Shown one piece after another: positions 49,972 to 58,638 of a DNA stretch of 58,638 bases. Both the position numbers and the translations under genes were made by a program. Location: the NCBI RefSeq assembly GCF_002917095.1, contig NZ_PQGA01000031.1, forward strand, positions 1 through 58,638, written 5' to 3'. The stretch is from Paraburkholderia eburnea. GTDB taxonomy: Bacteria; Pseudomonadota; Gammaproteobacteria; Burkholderiales; Burkholderiaceae. Below the pieces are notes generated by a model. It saw nothing but the letters and a program-made list of their open reading frames with translations, did no database searches and was not told the origin of the DNA. The first letter of the stretch is position 1. Each line of letters opens with the position of its first letter.

Positions 49972-51831
49972 ATGCCCGCATACCGCTCCAAAACCTCCAC
50001 CGCCGGCCGCAACATGGCAGGTGCGCGCTCCCTCTGGCGCGCCACCGGCATGAAAGACGAAGACTTCGCCAAGCCGATCATCGCCGTCGTCAACTCGTTC
50101 ACCCAGTTCGTGCCCGGTCACGTGCACCTGAAAGACCTGGGCCAGCTAGTCGCGCGCGAAATCGAGGCTGCGGGCGGCGTCGCCAAGGAATTCAACACCA
50201 TCGCTGTCGACGACGGCATCGCGATGGGCCACGACGGCATGCTCTACTCGCTGCCGAGCCGCGACATCATCGCCGATTCGGTCGAATACATGGTCAACGC
50301 GCACTGCGCCGACGCCATGGTCTGCATCTCGAACTGCGACAAGATCACCCCCGGCATGCTGATGGCCGCGATGCGCCTGAACATCCCGGTGATCTTCGTG
50401 TCGGGTGGCCCGATGGAAGCCGGCAAGACGCGCCTGGCAAACCCGGTCACCAAGACCATCGAAGTCAAGAAGCTCGACCTGATCGACGCGATGGTGATCG
50501 CCGCCGACAGCAAGTACTCGGACGCCGAAGTCGCCGAAGTCGAACGCTCGGCCTGCCCGACCTGCGGCTCGTGCTCGGGCATGTTCACGGCCAACTCGAT
50601 GAACTGTCTGACCGAAGCGCTGGGCCTCTCGCTGCCGGGCAACGGCACGGTGGTCGCCACGCACGCGGACCGCGAACAGCTCTTCAAGCGCGCCGGTCAG
50701 CGTATCGTCTCGCTCGCGCGCGAATACTACGAAGGCGAAAACGACCGCGTGCTGCCGCGCTCGGTGGGCTTCAAGGCATTCGAAAACGCCATGACGCTCG
50801 ACATCGCCATGGGCGGCTCGACCAACACGATCCTGCACTTGCTGGCAATCGCCCAGGAAGCGGAAATCGAATTCACCATGCGCGACATCGACCGCCTCTC
50901 GCGCGTCGTGCCGCAGTTGTGCAAGGTCGCGCCGAACACCAACAAGTACCACATCGAAGACGTGCACCGCGCAGGCGGCATCATGGCGATCCTGGGCGAA
51001 CTGGACCGCGCCGGCAAGCTGCACACCGACGTGCCGACCGTGCATGCGCCGACGATGAAGGACGCGCTGGAGCAGTGGGACGTGACGCTCACGAAGGACG
51101 AAGCGGTCAAGACGTTCTACATGGCGGGTCCGGCGGGCATTCCGACGCAAACCGCGTTCAGCCAGAACACGCGCTGGCCGGACCTCGACACGGATCGCGC
51201 CGAAGGCTGCATCCGCTCGTACGAGCACGCTTTCTCGAAGGAAGGCGGCCTGGCCGTGCTGACCGGCAACATCGCGCTCGACGGCTGCGTGGTGAAGACG
51301 GCAGGCGTCGATGAAAGCATCCACGTGTTCGAAGGCACGGCGCACGTGACCGAGTCGCAGGACGAAGCCGTGGCCAACATCCTCGCCGACAAGGTCAAGG
51401 CCGGTGACGTGGTGATCGTGCGTTACGAGGGCCCCAAGGGCGGTCCCGGTATGCAGGAAATGCTCTACCCGACCAGCTATATCAAGTCGAAGGGCCTGGG
51501 CAAGGATTGCGCGCTGCTGACCGATGGCCGCTTCTCGGGTGGCACGTCGGGCCTGTCGATCGGTCACTGCTCGCCGGAAGCGGCTGCGGGCGGTGCGATC
51601 GGTCTGGTGCGCGACGGCGACAAGATCCGTATCGATATCCCGAACCGCTCGATCAACGTGCTGGTTTCGGATGAGGAACTGGCGCGCCGCCGCGAAGAGC
51701 AGAACGCCAAGGGCTGGAAGCCGGTGCAACCGCGTCCGCGCAAGGTTTCGGCTGCGCTCAAGGCCTATGCGAAGCTGGTAACGTCGGCCGATAAGGGCGC
51801 TGTGCGCGATCTTTCGTTGCTCGATGATTGA
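49972..51831 (+). CDS. ilvD: Dihydroxy-acid dehydratase
   Basis: The 619-aa enzyme dehydrates 2,3-dihydroxy-isovalerate and 2,3-dihydroxy-3-methylvalerate in valine, leucine and isoleucine biosynthesis. Family motifs are all present: CISNCDKITPGMLMAAMRL (iron-sulfur Cys), SACPTCGSCSGMFTANSMNCLTEALGLSLPGNGT, and the C-terminal GRFSGGTSGLSIGHCSPEA. The length matches the E. coli-type long 4Fe-4S form rather than the shorter 2Fe-2S form. It is monocistronic with its own terminator. Confidence 0.96.
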   Translation: MPAYRSKTSTAGRNMAGARSLWRATGMKDEDFAKPIIAVVNSFTQFVPGHVHLKDLGQLVAREIEAAGGVAKEFNTIAVDDGIAMGHDGMLYSLPSRDIIADSVEYMVNAHCADAMVCISNCDKITPGMLMAAMRLNIPVIFVSGGPMEAGKTRLANPVTKTIEVKKLDLIDAMVIAADSKYSDAEVAEVERSACPTCGSCSGMFTANSMNCLTEALGLSLPGNGTVVATHADREQLFKRAGQRIVSLAREYYEGENDRVLPRSVGFKAFENAMTLDIAMGGSTNTILHLLAIAQEAEIEFTMRDIDRLSRVVPQLCKVAPNTNKYHIEDVHRAGGIMAILGELDRAGKLHTDVPTVHAPTMKDALEQWDVTLTKDEAVKTFYMAGPAGIPTQTAFSQNTRWPDLDTDRAEGCIRSYEHAFSKEGGLAVLTGNIALDGCVVKTAGVDESIHVFEGTAHVTESQDEAVANILADKVKAGDVVIVRYEGPKGGPGMQEMLYPTSYIKSKGLGKDCALLTDGRFSGGTSGLSIGHCSPEAAAGGAIGLVRDGDKIRIDIPNRSINVLVSDEELARRREEQNAKGWKPVQPRPRKVSAALKAYAKLVTSADKGAVRDLSLLDD

Positions 51832-51898
51832 TTGCTTTTGATTGCGCGGCCTTTTGTGGGTCTGCGTGATTGATGGTGGAAAAAAACGCCATCGCTCC

Positions 51899-51935
51899 AA
51901 TGCCGTTCAGTTAAACGACTGAACGGCATTTTTGT
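51899..51935 (+). terminator. Rho-independent terminator of ilvD
   Basis: AATGCCGTTCAGT (51899-51911) pairs perfectly with ACTGAACGGCATT (51918-51930), and T-rich sequence follows (TTTTTGTTTTT). Confidence 0.93.
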
Positions 51936-51985
51936 TTTTGATGCAGGTTCCAGGGCGCGCGAGTTACCGTCCCGTGATAGCGTAG

Positions 51986-52849
51986 ATGTCTTCGTCTTAC
52001 GTCTTGATGCATCGGCACTCCATGACCCAAGCCGCGCCTCCCATCCTCGACGACGCGCCCGGCCGAGGCCGCTCGCTCGCGCGCCATTATCCGCGCGGTC
52101 TGCATATCGAGCCGCACTCGCACACATGGGCGCAGGTGCTTTACGCGGTCTCCGGCGTGATGTGGGTCGAAGCCGGCAGCGAAGCATTGGTCGTGCCGCC
52201 GCAGCGCGCCGTCTGGCTACCGCCTGGCACAACGCACGCCATCCACATGATGAGCGAAGTCGAGATGCGCAATCTGTACCTGCACGAGCGCGACATCGGT
52301 CCTCTGAGCACGCGCTCCGAGGTGTTTCAGATCGACGGCTTGCTGCGCGAACTGATTCGCACCATCGCCGAACACGAAGCCGAGCGCGACGATGCCTGGC
52401 TCGCCACCGCCTCGCAACTCGCCGCGATGGAACTGGCCCACGCGCGGCGTTCGTCGCTGCGTGTGCCGCTGCCGGATGCCGCGGGCACCACGGGCTCGGG
52501 CGACCGGCGCCTTGCCATGCTATGTCGCGCCGTCATCGACGATCCTTCCAACGAGATCGCCTTCGAGCAACATGCCGCGTCCGTGGGTGCGAGCGTACGT
52601 ACGCTCGCGCGCCTTTTCACGCGGGAACTGGGTCTGGGATTCGCGCAATGGCGGCGTCAGGTGCAGCTTGCCATCGCGGTGTCGCGGCTCGCCGAGGGGC
52701 AATCGGTCAGCGCCGTCGCGCGGCAGCTTGGCTATCTGCCAAGCAGTTTCAGCGATATGTTCCGCCGCGAGCTGGGCGTGGCGCCGAGCGAATACCGCCC
52801 CGTCGAAACACTCGGGCAAATACATGCCGATAACGGCGCCATGCTGTGA
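51986..52849 (+). CDS. AraC-family regulator with cupin-type sensor domain
   Basis: The 287-aa protein has an N-terminal cupin (GLHIEPHSHTWAQVLYAVSGVMWVEAGSEALVVPPQRAVWLPPGTTHAI) and a C-terminal AraC domain (VGASVRTLARLFTRELGLGFAQWRRQVQLAIAVSRLAEGQSVSAVARQLGYLPSSFSDMFRRELGVAPSEYR). It belongs to the group often found beside efflux or small transporter genes, but none is adjacent here. The start could also be the ATG at 52022 (MTQAAPPIL); neither candidate has a clear ribosome site. Confidence 0.87.
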   Translation: MSSSYVLMHRHSMTQAAPPILDDAPGRGRSLARHYPRGLHIEPHSHTWAQVLYAVSGVMWVEAGSEALVVPPQRAVWLPPGTTHAIHMMSEVEMRNLYLHERDIGPLSTRSEVFQIDGLLRELIRTIAEHEAERDDAWLATASQLAAMELAHARRSSLRVPLPDAAGTTGSGDRRLAMLCRAVIDDPSNEIAFEQHAASVGASVRTLARLFTRELGLGFAQWRRQVQLAIAVSRLAEGQSVSAVARQLGYLPSSFSDMFRRELGVAPSEYRPVETLGQIHADNGAML

Positions 52850-52857
52850 CCCGCCGC

Positions 52858-52935
52858 CTAGATATCGAGTAAAAACACTTCGTAGTGTCCATGTGTGAGC
52901 AACAAGGCATCGAGTTTCGCCACCTGCAAACCCAT
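52858..52935 (-). other. Possible 25-codon open frame abutting the AraC stop codon
   Basis: An ATG immediately follows the TGA of the AraC regulator in the same frame and encodes MGLQVAKLDALLLTHGHY... ending TAG. It may be a read-through tail, a remnant of a longer C-terminus, or chance. No ribosome site of its own is obvious. Confidence 0.2.
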
Positions 52936-53916
52936 TCAATGCGACGACACATAGATCGCATCGTCGAATGCTTCCGGTATCGCGAAGCTTTCACGCATGC
53001 GTCGTGCTTCCGCAGCGGGCGTTAAACCAAACAGTCTCTTGAATTCCCTGCTGAACTGGGATGCGCTCGTGTAACCCACGGCATGGCTCGCTGCTTCCGC
53101 GGTCAGGTCCTGACGAATCATCAATAGACGCGCCTGATGCAAGCGCGTCGATTTCACGTACTGCATCGGCGACACCCGGGTGATCGTCTTGAAGTGGCTG
53201 TGGAAGCCAGGCACGCTCATGCCCGCTTCCCTGGCCAGTTGCATCACGTCCAGCGGTTGCGCGTAGCTGGCATGGATCAAACGTAACGATCGCCCTATGC
53301 GGCCGAACTGCCCTTTCATCGCCAACGCCTCACGCATCGAGCTTCCTTGCGCGCCGGTGAGCACACGGAAATAAAGTTCACGCAGCAGGCTCGGCCCCAG
53401 TACCGCCGCTTCCAGCGGCCGATGCATCGCTTCCAGAAAGCGCAGGACGGAAATCTGCATGGCATCGTCCAAGGGAGTCGACATCATGCTTTGTGGCGCC
53501 TGCACGTGCTGCTTCTGTTCCATTGCGCCTTCACGATCGATTTGCGCCGCCAGCTCGGCAGCGAGGGCGAAATCGAGGTGCAGATAGAGCGCCAGCAACG
53601 GGTGCGTCTCGCTAGCCTCGGTTTCCATGCTGAACGGCACAGGGACGGACACAGCCAGGTAATGCTCTTCGTCGTAGAGATAAAGCTGATCGCCGAAATA
53701 GCCGCGCTTGCGGCCCTGACAAACGATCACGATGCCGGGATCGTAGAGCACCGGCGTGCGCGCCAGCGGCCGGTTAGAACGCAGGATACGCACGCCCGGC
53801 AGCGCGGTGAGGTTGTAGCCCTCGTCCGGCGCCAGCGTGTGCAGCAACGCAATCATGCGCTTGCGGTTTCGTGGGGACAGGTCAGATCGGGCAAAGGAAG
53901 CTCGCGTCACGCTCAT
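52936..53916 (-). CDS. AraC-family regulator with AraC_N domain, divergent from SDR gene
   Basis: The 326-aa protein has the AraC_N-type sensor domain (VRILRSNRPLARTPVLYDPGIVIVCQGRKRGYFGDQLYLYDEEHYLAVSVPVPF) and a C-terminal domain ending HAVGYTSASQFSREFKRLFGLTPAAEARRMR. YqhC of E. coli is of this type and controls aldehyde reductases; here the divergently transcribed gene 95 bp away is an SDR oxidoreductase. I used the ATG at 53916 (MSVTRASF) rather than the TTG four codons earlier. Confidence 0.88.
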   Translation of the reverse strand: MSVTRASFARSDLSPRNRKRMIALLHTLAPDEGYNLTALPGVRILRSNRPLARTPVLYDPGIVIVCQGRKRGYFGDQLYLYDEEHYLAVSVPVPFSMETEASETHPLLALYLHLDFALAAELAAQIDREGAMEQKQHVQAPQSMMSTPLDDAMQISVLRFLEAMHRPLEAAVLGPSLLRELYFRVLTGAQGSSMREALAMKGQFGRIGRSLRLIHASYAQPLDVMQLAREAGMSVPGFHSHFKTITRVSPMQYVKSTRLHQARLLMIRQDLTAEAASHAVGYTSASQFSREFKRLFGLTPAAEARRMRESFAIPEAFDDAIYVSSH

Positions 53917-54011
53917 AGTTTCAGGCAAGATAATTAGCAGAATCAGGCTTATTTTGTTCTTCTCGCGAGACTAGTATGCACTCTCCAGCCACGATTCCAG
54001 GAGAGATTTTC

Positions 54012-54845
54012 ATGTCGTCCAGCAAAATTCTGCTCATCACAGGCGTCAGCAGCGGCTTCGGACGGGCGCTCGCACAAGAGGCGCTAGCAGCCGGTCACAC
54101 CGTCGTCGGAACGGTAAGGAGTACAGAAGCTCGGCGCGATTTCGAAGCACTATCCGCCAACTCGGCGTTCGCTCGCAAGCTCGATGTGACTGACTTCGAC
54201 GCGATCGACGCAACGGTGGCCGATATTGAGGCGAACATCGGCCCAATCGACGTTCTGGTCAACAATGCGGGCTATGGGCACGAAGGCGTGATGGAAGAAT
54301 CGCCCTTGTCCGAAATGCGCAGGCAATTCGACGTGAATGTGTTTGGCGCGGTCGCAATGATGAAGGCCATTCTGCCCTTCATGCGCGCGCGCAAACGCGG
54401 CCACATTCTGAATATCACGTCGATGGGCGGCTATATCACCCTGCCTGGCATTGCTTATTATTGCGGCAGCAAGTTCGCGCTCGAAGGGATATCCGAAGCA
54501 CTCGGCAAAGAGGTCAAACCGTTCGGCATCGCCGTCACAGCCGTCGCGCCGGGATCTTTCCGCACCGACTGGGCTGGCCGCTCGATGACGCGCACGCCGC
54601 GCTCGATTGCCGACTACGACGCCCTCTTCGACCCTGTCCGTCAGGCACGCGAAGAAAAAAGCGGCAAGCAGCTGGGCGACCCTCGCAAGGCGGCGCTCGC
54701 GATGCTCGCGGTGATCGACTCGGAGAAGCCGCCTGCGCATCTTCTACTCGGTAGCGATGCGCTTGGGCTGGTGAGAAACAAACTGGCGGAGCTGGAAAAG
54801 GAGATTCGCGACTGGGAGACCGTGACGATCTCGACCGACGGCTGA
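54012..54845 (+). CDS. Short-chain dehydrogenase/reductase
   Basis: The 277-aa classical SDR has cofactor motif TGVSSGFG, VNNAGYG, catalytic Ser in NITSMGG and YCGSK (Tyr-x3-Lys). Arg residues after the second strand (GTVRSTEARRDF) suggest NADP preference, an inference. The ATG at 54012 has AGGAGAG upstream. It is divergent from the AraC regulator at 52936 and is the likely target. The substrate is unknown; aldehydes or ketones are typical. Confidence 0.88.
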   Translation: MSSSKILLITGVSSGFGRALAQEALAAGHTVVGTVRSTEARRDFEALSANSAFARKLDVTDFDAIDATVADIEANIGPIDVLVNNAGYGHEGVMEESPLSEMRRQFDVNVFGAVAMMKAILPFMRARKRGHILNITSMGGYITLPGIAYYCGSKFALEGISEALGKEVKPFGIAVTAVAPGSFRTDWAGRSMTRTPRSIADYDALFDPVRQAREEKSGKQLGDPRKAALAMLAVIDSEKPPAHLLLGSDALGLVRNKLAELEKEIRDWETVTISTDG

Positions 54846-54853
54846 AAAAAGCC

Positions 54854-55642
54854 TCAAATCTCGACGACGCAATGCGAATCGAACGCCCGGTTTTCCCACT
54901 GCAAATCGGCATCGCTATGCGCCGATGCCAGATTCAACGGATAACCGCGCGGATTCGCAATCACACGCGCGCCCCCCGAGCGGTAATCGAACGAATCATG
55001 CACATGACCGTGAATCCAGAGATCCGCAAACGGCAACAGCCTGCGCAAGTCGCTCAAAAACCCCGCATTGACGGGATGATCGCGAAATCGCTCATGGATG
55101 GAATCCGGCGACACGCCATGATGCGTAATCACGACCGTCTTCCCGCAAAAAGGCGTGGCGAGTTCCTTCACGAGCCACTGGATCGCGCTGCGATGTTCGG
55201 CAAGCGCATCTTCAGGACCAAACGGTGCGCCGTCCTCGCGCCGGATCGACCGATGATCGGACATCGCGTCGCGTGCGTATTCCATGCTTTTATCGCGATC
55301 GCCGTACAGCGCGTAATCCGTCCACAGGCAGCAGCCGAGAAAGCGCACGTTATCCAGCTCGACCGATCTGCGTTCAAGATAGTGGATGTTGGTCCCTTGT
55401 GCGCGCTCGGCGATCGCGCTCACGGTTTCGCTGTAGCCCGCGCCATAAGCCTCATGATTGCCGCTGACGTAGACCACCGGCACGGGCCAGTCGGCGAAAC
55501 GGTCCACGCCCGCCGCTCCGAGATGAATATCGCCCGCGAGTATCAGCAGATCGGCGCCAGGCGCGACCTCCAGCGCAGGACTGACGGGAAACTTCTTTTG
55601 CAGGGCATCGAGATGAAGATCCGACGCAATCTGTACTCGCAT
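54854..55642 (-). CDS. Calcineurin-like metallophosphoesterase (262 aa)
   Basis: All metal-binding motifs are present in order: DLHLD, GDIHLG, GNHEAYG, THHGVSP and GHVHDSFDYR. It hydrolyses a phosphoester; the natural substrate cannot be read from sequence. The ATG at 55642 (MRVQIASDLHLD) is the natural start. It is convergent with the SDR gene (8 bp apart) and follows hpnL on the same strand after 60 bp. Confidence 0.88.
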   Translation of the reverse strand: MRVQIASDLHLDALQKKFPVSPALEVAPGADLLILAGDIHLGAAGVDRFADWPVPVVYVSGNHEAYGAGYSETVSAIAERAQGTNIHYLERRSVELDNVRFLGCCLWTDYALYGDRDKSMEYARDAMSDHRSIRREDGAPFGPEDALAEHRSAIQWLVKELATPFCGKTVVITHHGVSPDSIHERFRDHPVNAGFLSDLRRLLPFADLWIHGHVHDSFDYRSGGARVIANPRGYPLNLASAHSDADLQWENRAFDSHCVVEI

Positions 55643-55702
55643 AGCTTGTTGCCAAATTCTCAAAGACGGATCAGCGGCTGGTTTTAGACCGCATGGCCAG
55701 CG

Positions 55703-56719
55703 TCACGTTTTTTGCACAGGCGCGCCAGAGCCCATGGCCTGTTTCTGCTCGTCGCGCGACGAAGTATATTCGGCCAGTTGCCATGCGACCAGACCCGGCA
55801 CATAGAACAACAGGTCACGGATGCGGCGCGCACCCGCGAGCGCGAGGCAGGTCGGCGCGTCGAAACCGAACAGCGATCCGATCAGCACGAAACCGCCCTC
55901 CTGGACGCCCAGGCTCGCCGGCACGAGAAACGCGATGCTGCTGACGATCTGGATCAACGCTTCGATGACGCAGGCCTGCGCGAAGGTTGGCTGCGCGCCG
56001 AGCACACGCAGCGCGAGCCAGATTTCGAGCGAGAAGCCAATGAACTGAATCGTCTGCCAGATAAACAGGTAGCGCAGCACCGTGCCTTTGCGACGCCAGA
56101 TCAGCTTGACGGCCTGGTCGATACGCACCGACTGGCCCACCAGTTCGACCAGTTTCCCGCTCGTCGCCTGATTGAGCACGCGCGCGAAGCGCTCGAAAGG
56201 CCGCGCATGCTGGACCAGCGCGAACAGCACCAGCACGGGCACGGCCGCGCTGATGCTCCAGAGCAGCGTGCTCACCGTGCGCGCGGCGCTGGAGCTCGAA
56301 CCATCGAGCACATAGGCACACGCGAGAAAGGCAAACAGAAGCTGGCTGATCAACGTCAGTTGAATATCGACGACAAGACTGCCAAGCGCAGTCGCGGGAC
56401 GCACGCCGAGGCGGCCAAGCAGGCGAAACGAGACAATCTCGCCGCCCACGCGCGCGACCGGCAACAGTCCGTTCACCGATTCGCGGATCCACACGATTTT
56501 AAGCATCGTCAGCAGTGGTGGACGCTCTGCGGGACGGATCAGCGTGCGCCAATCCCATGCATTCGCCCACATCGGCAGGATATGGACCACGGCTGCGAGC
56601 ACGAGTCCCAATCCCGCTTCACGCATCAAGCGCCACGTGGTCTGCGGATGTTCACGCCAGACCAGAAACACGGCCACGGCAAAACCGGCCAATGCGGCTA
56701 TACGGCCAAGCTGCTTCAT
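55703..56719 (-). CDS. hpnL: HpnL, hopanoid-associated membrane protein (LPG synthase TM family)
   Basis: The 338-aa protein of the lysylphosphatidylglycerol-synthase transmembrane family has multiple membrane helices from MKQLGRIAALAGFAVAVFLVW onward. It contains IRESVNGLLPVARVGGEIVSFRLLGRLGVRPATALGSLVVD and SIAFLVPASLGVQEGGFVLIGSLFGFDAPTCLALAGARRIRDLLFYVPGLV. HpnL proteins occur in hopanoid clusters and are thought to help hopanoid trafficking. The gene is 72 bp after hpnI on the same strand. The ATG at 56719 is favoured over the TTG at 56722. Confidence 0.88.
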   Translation of the reverse strand: MKQLGRIAALAGFAVAVFLVWREHPQTTWRLMREAGLGLVLAAVVHILPMWANAWDWRTLIRPAERPPLLTMLKIVWIRESVNGLLPVARVGGEIVSFRLLGRLGVRPATALGSLVVDIQLTLISQLLFAFLACAYVLDGSSSSAARTVSTLLWSISAAVPVLVLFALVQHARPFERFARVLNQATSGKLVELVGQSVRIDQAVKLIWRRKGTVLRYLFIWQTIQFIGFSLEIWLALRVLGAQPTFAQACVIEALIQIVSSIAFLVPASLGVQEGGFVLIGSLFGFDAPTCLALAGARRIRDLLFYVPGLVAWQLAEYTSSRDEQKQAMGSGAPVQKT

Positions 56720-56791
56720 CAATCACGCCCTCTTGCGCGCTCTTTTGTGTACATCACCGACCTTGCGAAATCCCGCACGATGCAGGTTCGC

Positions 56792-58060
56792 TCACTCATC
56801 GCGAACTGGCGACAGCATGCCATTGCCGTCCACGCTGAATCGAATGCCGCGCCATACGACGCCTGACGAACCGAAACTCGCAAGATAGACGGCAAATTGC
56901 AGCATGTCGCAGAGCGGCAGGTTCCACAACCCGCGCGTGCGGCCATGAATGGCGCGATCGACGCAAAGGACCAGCAAAGCGCGGGCCAGCAGCGCGGCGC
57001 CGGCGATCAGACAGGCTGCCGTTGCGCCGCCCGAAAACGCCACGGCGAGTATGGCAAGCGGCAACGGGTGCATCAGCACGGCGCCAAGATGGCCGGAGCG
57101 GTCAGCCGCGCGTATCGTGCGGCTCCAGCGCAATTCGTGCGTGAAGAAGTCCGCGAAGGTGTCCTCCACGCAGGCATGCTGGACGATCAGCGGCGGAATC
57201 GCCACCGACTTGCCGATGCGGCGCACGGCTTCCCCTAGCGCGTGGTCTTCGGCTAGATGATGGGCGAACTGTCGCAGACCGCCAATCGCGTCCAGCGTCT
57301 GTCTCGTGAGCGCAATCGTCTGTCCAAAGCATGGCCGCGCGCGCCCGATGGCCACGCCCGTAATCACGCCAGGCAGGAAATGATAGTTCGTCAGCGCCGC
57401 GCCGACGCGGGGCCAGAATCCGGGCGCACACAGGCCGCGATAGACCGTGGTGACCAGACCCACACCGGGATCGTCAAGCGTGCCCACCACCGTGCGCAGA
57501 TAATTGCTGTCGACCCTCACATCGCTATCCGCAAAACACAGAATGTCGTGGCTCGCGTATTCAAGCATATTGACGAGATTCGCGATCTTTCGGTTCGGGC
57601 CATATAGTCGCCCATCCGCGACGATCGTAATGGCCGCATCAGGAAAGCGCGCGCGCAATGCTTCGACGCGCTTGAGCGCAGTGTCGTTCGCGTCGTGCAC
57701 GCCAAACAGATATTGAACCGGTCCTGGGTAATCCTGATTAAAGAAAGATTCCAGGTGACCGGACAGTTGCCATTCGTCGCCATGCAGCGGCTTTATCACG
57801 GTCACGCCTGGAAACTGCACGGGCACGTTGACGCTGCGCGCGAAAAACCGTCCAACCAGCAGGCTCGCCAGCAAGGTGTAAATAATGCCAAGCGACGCCG
57901 CTGCGCCGAACAGCACCGCGATCGCGTCAAGCAGCACGTGCTCGACATGGGGCGAAGCGATATCCGTCATCGTCGTCGCCACCACAGCAGAGAGGAGAAT
58001 CACAAGCGCTGGCGCTCGCAGGTTCGTGAAAAAGATGCCCTTGCGCGAGCCGTTCATCAT
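56792..58060 (-). CDS. hpnI: HpnI, hopanoid glycosyltransferase
   Basis: The 422-aa family-2 glycosyltransferase has N-terminal membrane segments, the catalytic core VTVIKPLHGDEWQLSGHLESFFNQDYPGPVQYLFGVHDANDTAL, a metal-binding DSD in ILCFADSDVRVDSNY, and the acceptor-site HELRWSRTIRAADRSGH, then C-terminal membrane helices. HpnI adds N-acetylglucosamine to bacteriohopanetetrol. Its start overlaps the hpnJ stop codon as ATGA, so the two are translationally coupled. Confidence 0.9.
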   Translation of the reverse strand: MMNGSRKGIFFTNLRAPALVILLSAVVATTMTDIASPHVEHVLLDAIAVLFGAAASLGIIYTLLASLLVGRFFARSVNVPVQFPGVTVIKPLHGDEWQLSGHLESFFNQDYPGPVQYLFGVHDANDTALKRVEALRARFPDAAITIVADGRLYGPNRKIANLVNMLEYASHDILCFADSDVRVDSNYLRTVVGTLDDPGVGLVTTVYRGLCAPGFWPRVGAALTNYHFLPGVITGVAIGRARPCFGQTIALTRQTLDAIGGLRQFAHHLAEDHALGEAVRRIGKSVAIPPLIVQHACVEDTFADFFTHELRWSRTIRAADRSGHLGAVLMHPLPLAILAVAFSGGATAACLIAGAALLARALLVLCVDRAIHGRTRGLWNLPLCDMLQFAVYLASFGSSGVVWRGIRFSVDGNGMLSPVRDE

Positions 58061-58638
58061 GCCTCGTGCGCGCGCAGGAAGCGGAAGAACTCCACGCCTT
58101 CGCGCAGACGGCGTTTCATCATGTCCCAGCTCGTGAGCATTTCGCGCACGATTTCCCAGATCTTCGACGGTCGGAAATAAAACTGCCGATAGAACTGTTC
58201 GAGGTGGTGATAAATCTCCTCGCGCGACAGATGCGGATAGCCGATCGCGGCCAGTTGCACGCCTTCCTTGCTCACCAGGTTGATGACCTTGTTCTCTTCC
58301 ATCCAGCCGTTTTCCACCGCCTGCTTGTACAGCGTCGTGCCCGGATACGGCGCCGCCAGCGACACCTGAATCGTGTGCGGATTGATTTCCTTCGCGTACT
58401 CGATCGTCTTCGCAATGGTTTCCTGGGTCTCGCCCGGCAGACCCAGAATGAACGTGCCGTGAATCTTGATGCCGAGCTTCTTGCAGTCCGCGCTGAAGCG
58501 GCGGGCGAAATCGGTGCGCACGCCCTTCTTGATGTTCACGAGGATCTGGTCGTCGCCACTCTCGAAGCCCACCAGCAGCAGACGCAGGCCGTTTTCCTTC
58601 ATCACCTTGAGCGTCCTGTACGGCACGTTGGCCTTCGC
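58057..58638 (-). CDS. hpnJ: HpnJ, hopanoid radical SAM protein (C-terminal part, cut by window end)
   Basis: The last 193 residues of a B12-type radical SAM protein are visible: LRLLLVGFESGDDQILVNIKKGVRTDFARRF, GIKIHGTFILGLPGETQETIAKTIEYAKEINPHTIQVSLAAPYPGTTLYKQA and EEIYHHLEQFYRQFYFRPSKIWEI. The Cys cluster that binds the iron-sulfur centre lies outside the window. The family acts in bacteriohopanetetrol cyclitol ether or composite hopanoid head-group formation. It is coupled to hpnI. Confidence 0.88.
   Translation of the reverse strand, partial: AKANVPYRTLKVMKENGLRLLLVGFESGDDQILVNIKKGVRTDFARRFSADCKKLGIKIHGTFILGLPGETQETIAKTIEYAKEINPHTIQVSLAAPYPGTTLYKQAVENGWMEENKVINLVSKEGVQLAAIGYPHLSREEIYHHLEQFYRQFYFRPSKIWEIVREMLTSWDMMKRRLREGVEFFRFLRAHEA

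Overview
The window is about 58.6 kb of high-GC DNA with few gaps between genes. It looks like chromosomal sequence from a Burkholderia sensu lato organism, most likely Paraburkholderia, Caballeronia or a relative. The basis is two Burkholderiales-type trimeric porins (mature N-terminus QSSVTLYG), a DUF4148 protein, a complete wsp operon, hopanoid genes (hpn), and an E. coli-type IlvD. I saw no rRNA, tRNA, CRISPR array, insertion sequence or phage gene. The genus assignment is an inference from gene content, not from a search.

Layout. 1-3.4 kb: ETF-ubiquinone oxidoreductase (cut by the window start), a long-form acyl-CoA dehydrogenase and an AraC-type regulator. 3.6-6.2 kb: a small membrane protein, then a LytS-type kinase and a LytTR response regulator. 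6.2-14.7 kb: a sugar-acid island with two divergent arms. The left arm has an SMP-30 lactonase, DenD-like D-erythronate dehydrogenase and OtnI-like 2-oxotetronate isomerase. The right arm has a ROK repressor and a ribose-type ABC transporter (ATPase, permease, binding protein). A perfect 25-bp palindrome lies just upstream of the ROK gene. 14.7-20.3 kb: an orphan sulfonate-binding protein, a GAF/PAS diguanylate cyclase, ZntB, a cupin and an AraC regulator. 20.6-25.4 kb: a Do-like periplasmic protease with an unusual active-site loop, a DUF4148 protein, and an ECF sigma factor flanked by two anti-sigma-like membrane proteins, with an ECF-type promoter in front.

25.4-34.4 kb: the complete wspA-B-C-D-E-F-R surface-sensing operon, all on the minus strand and mostly overlapping. 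34.7-41.9 kb: a quinate/shikimate catabolic island (TetR regulator, MFS transporter, AroE-type dehydrogenase, AroQ, and the divergent QuiC 3-dehydroshikimate dehydratase, followed by a porin). A TetR-like operator sits between the -35 and -10 boxes of the quiC promoter. 42.2-48.2 kb: a Pit phosphate transporter and a three-gene set of a CobS/MoxR-like AAA+ ATPase, a CobT-like VWA protein and a membrane J-domain protein. I consider this set the best candidate for an under-described system. 48.5-54.8 kb: a porin, ilvD, two AraC regulators and an SDR. 54.9-58.6 kb: a metallophosphoesterase and hopanoid genes hpnL, hpnI and hpnJ (cut by the window end).

Several parts form coherent pathways. Lactonase, DenD and OtnI with the ABC importer suggest uptake and oxidation of a four-carbon sugar acid or its lactone, but the kinase and aldolase steps are not in the window. 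MFS transporter, AroE, AroQ and QuiC would convert quinate or shikimate to protocatechuate. Wsp converts a surface signal to c-di-GMP.
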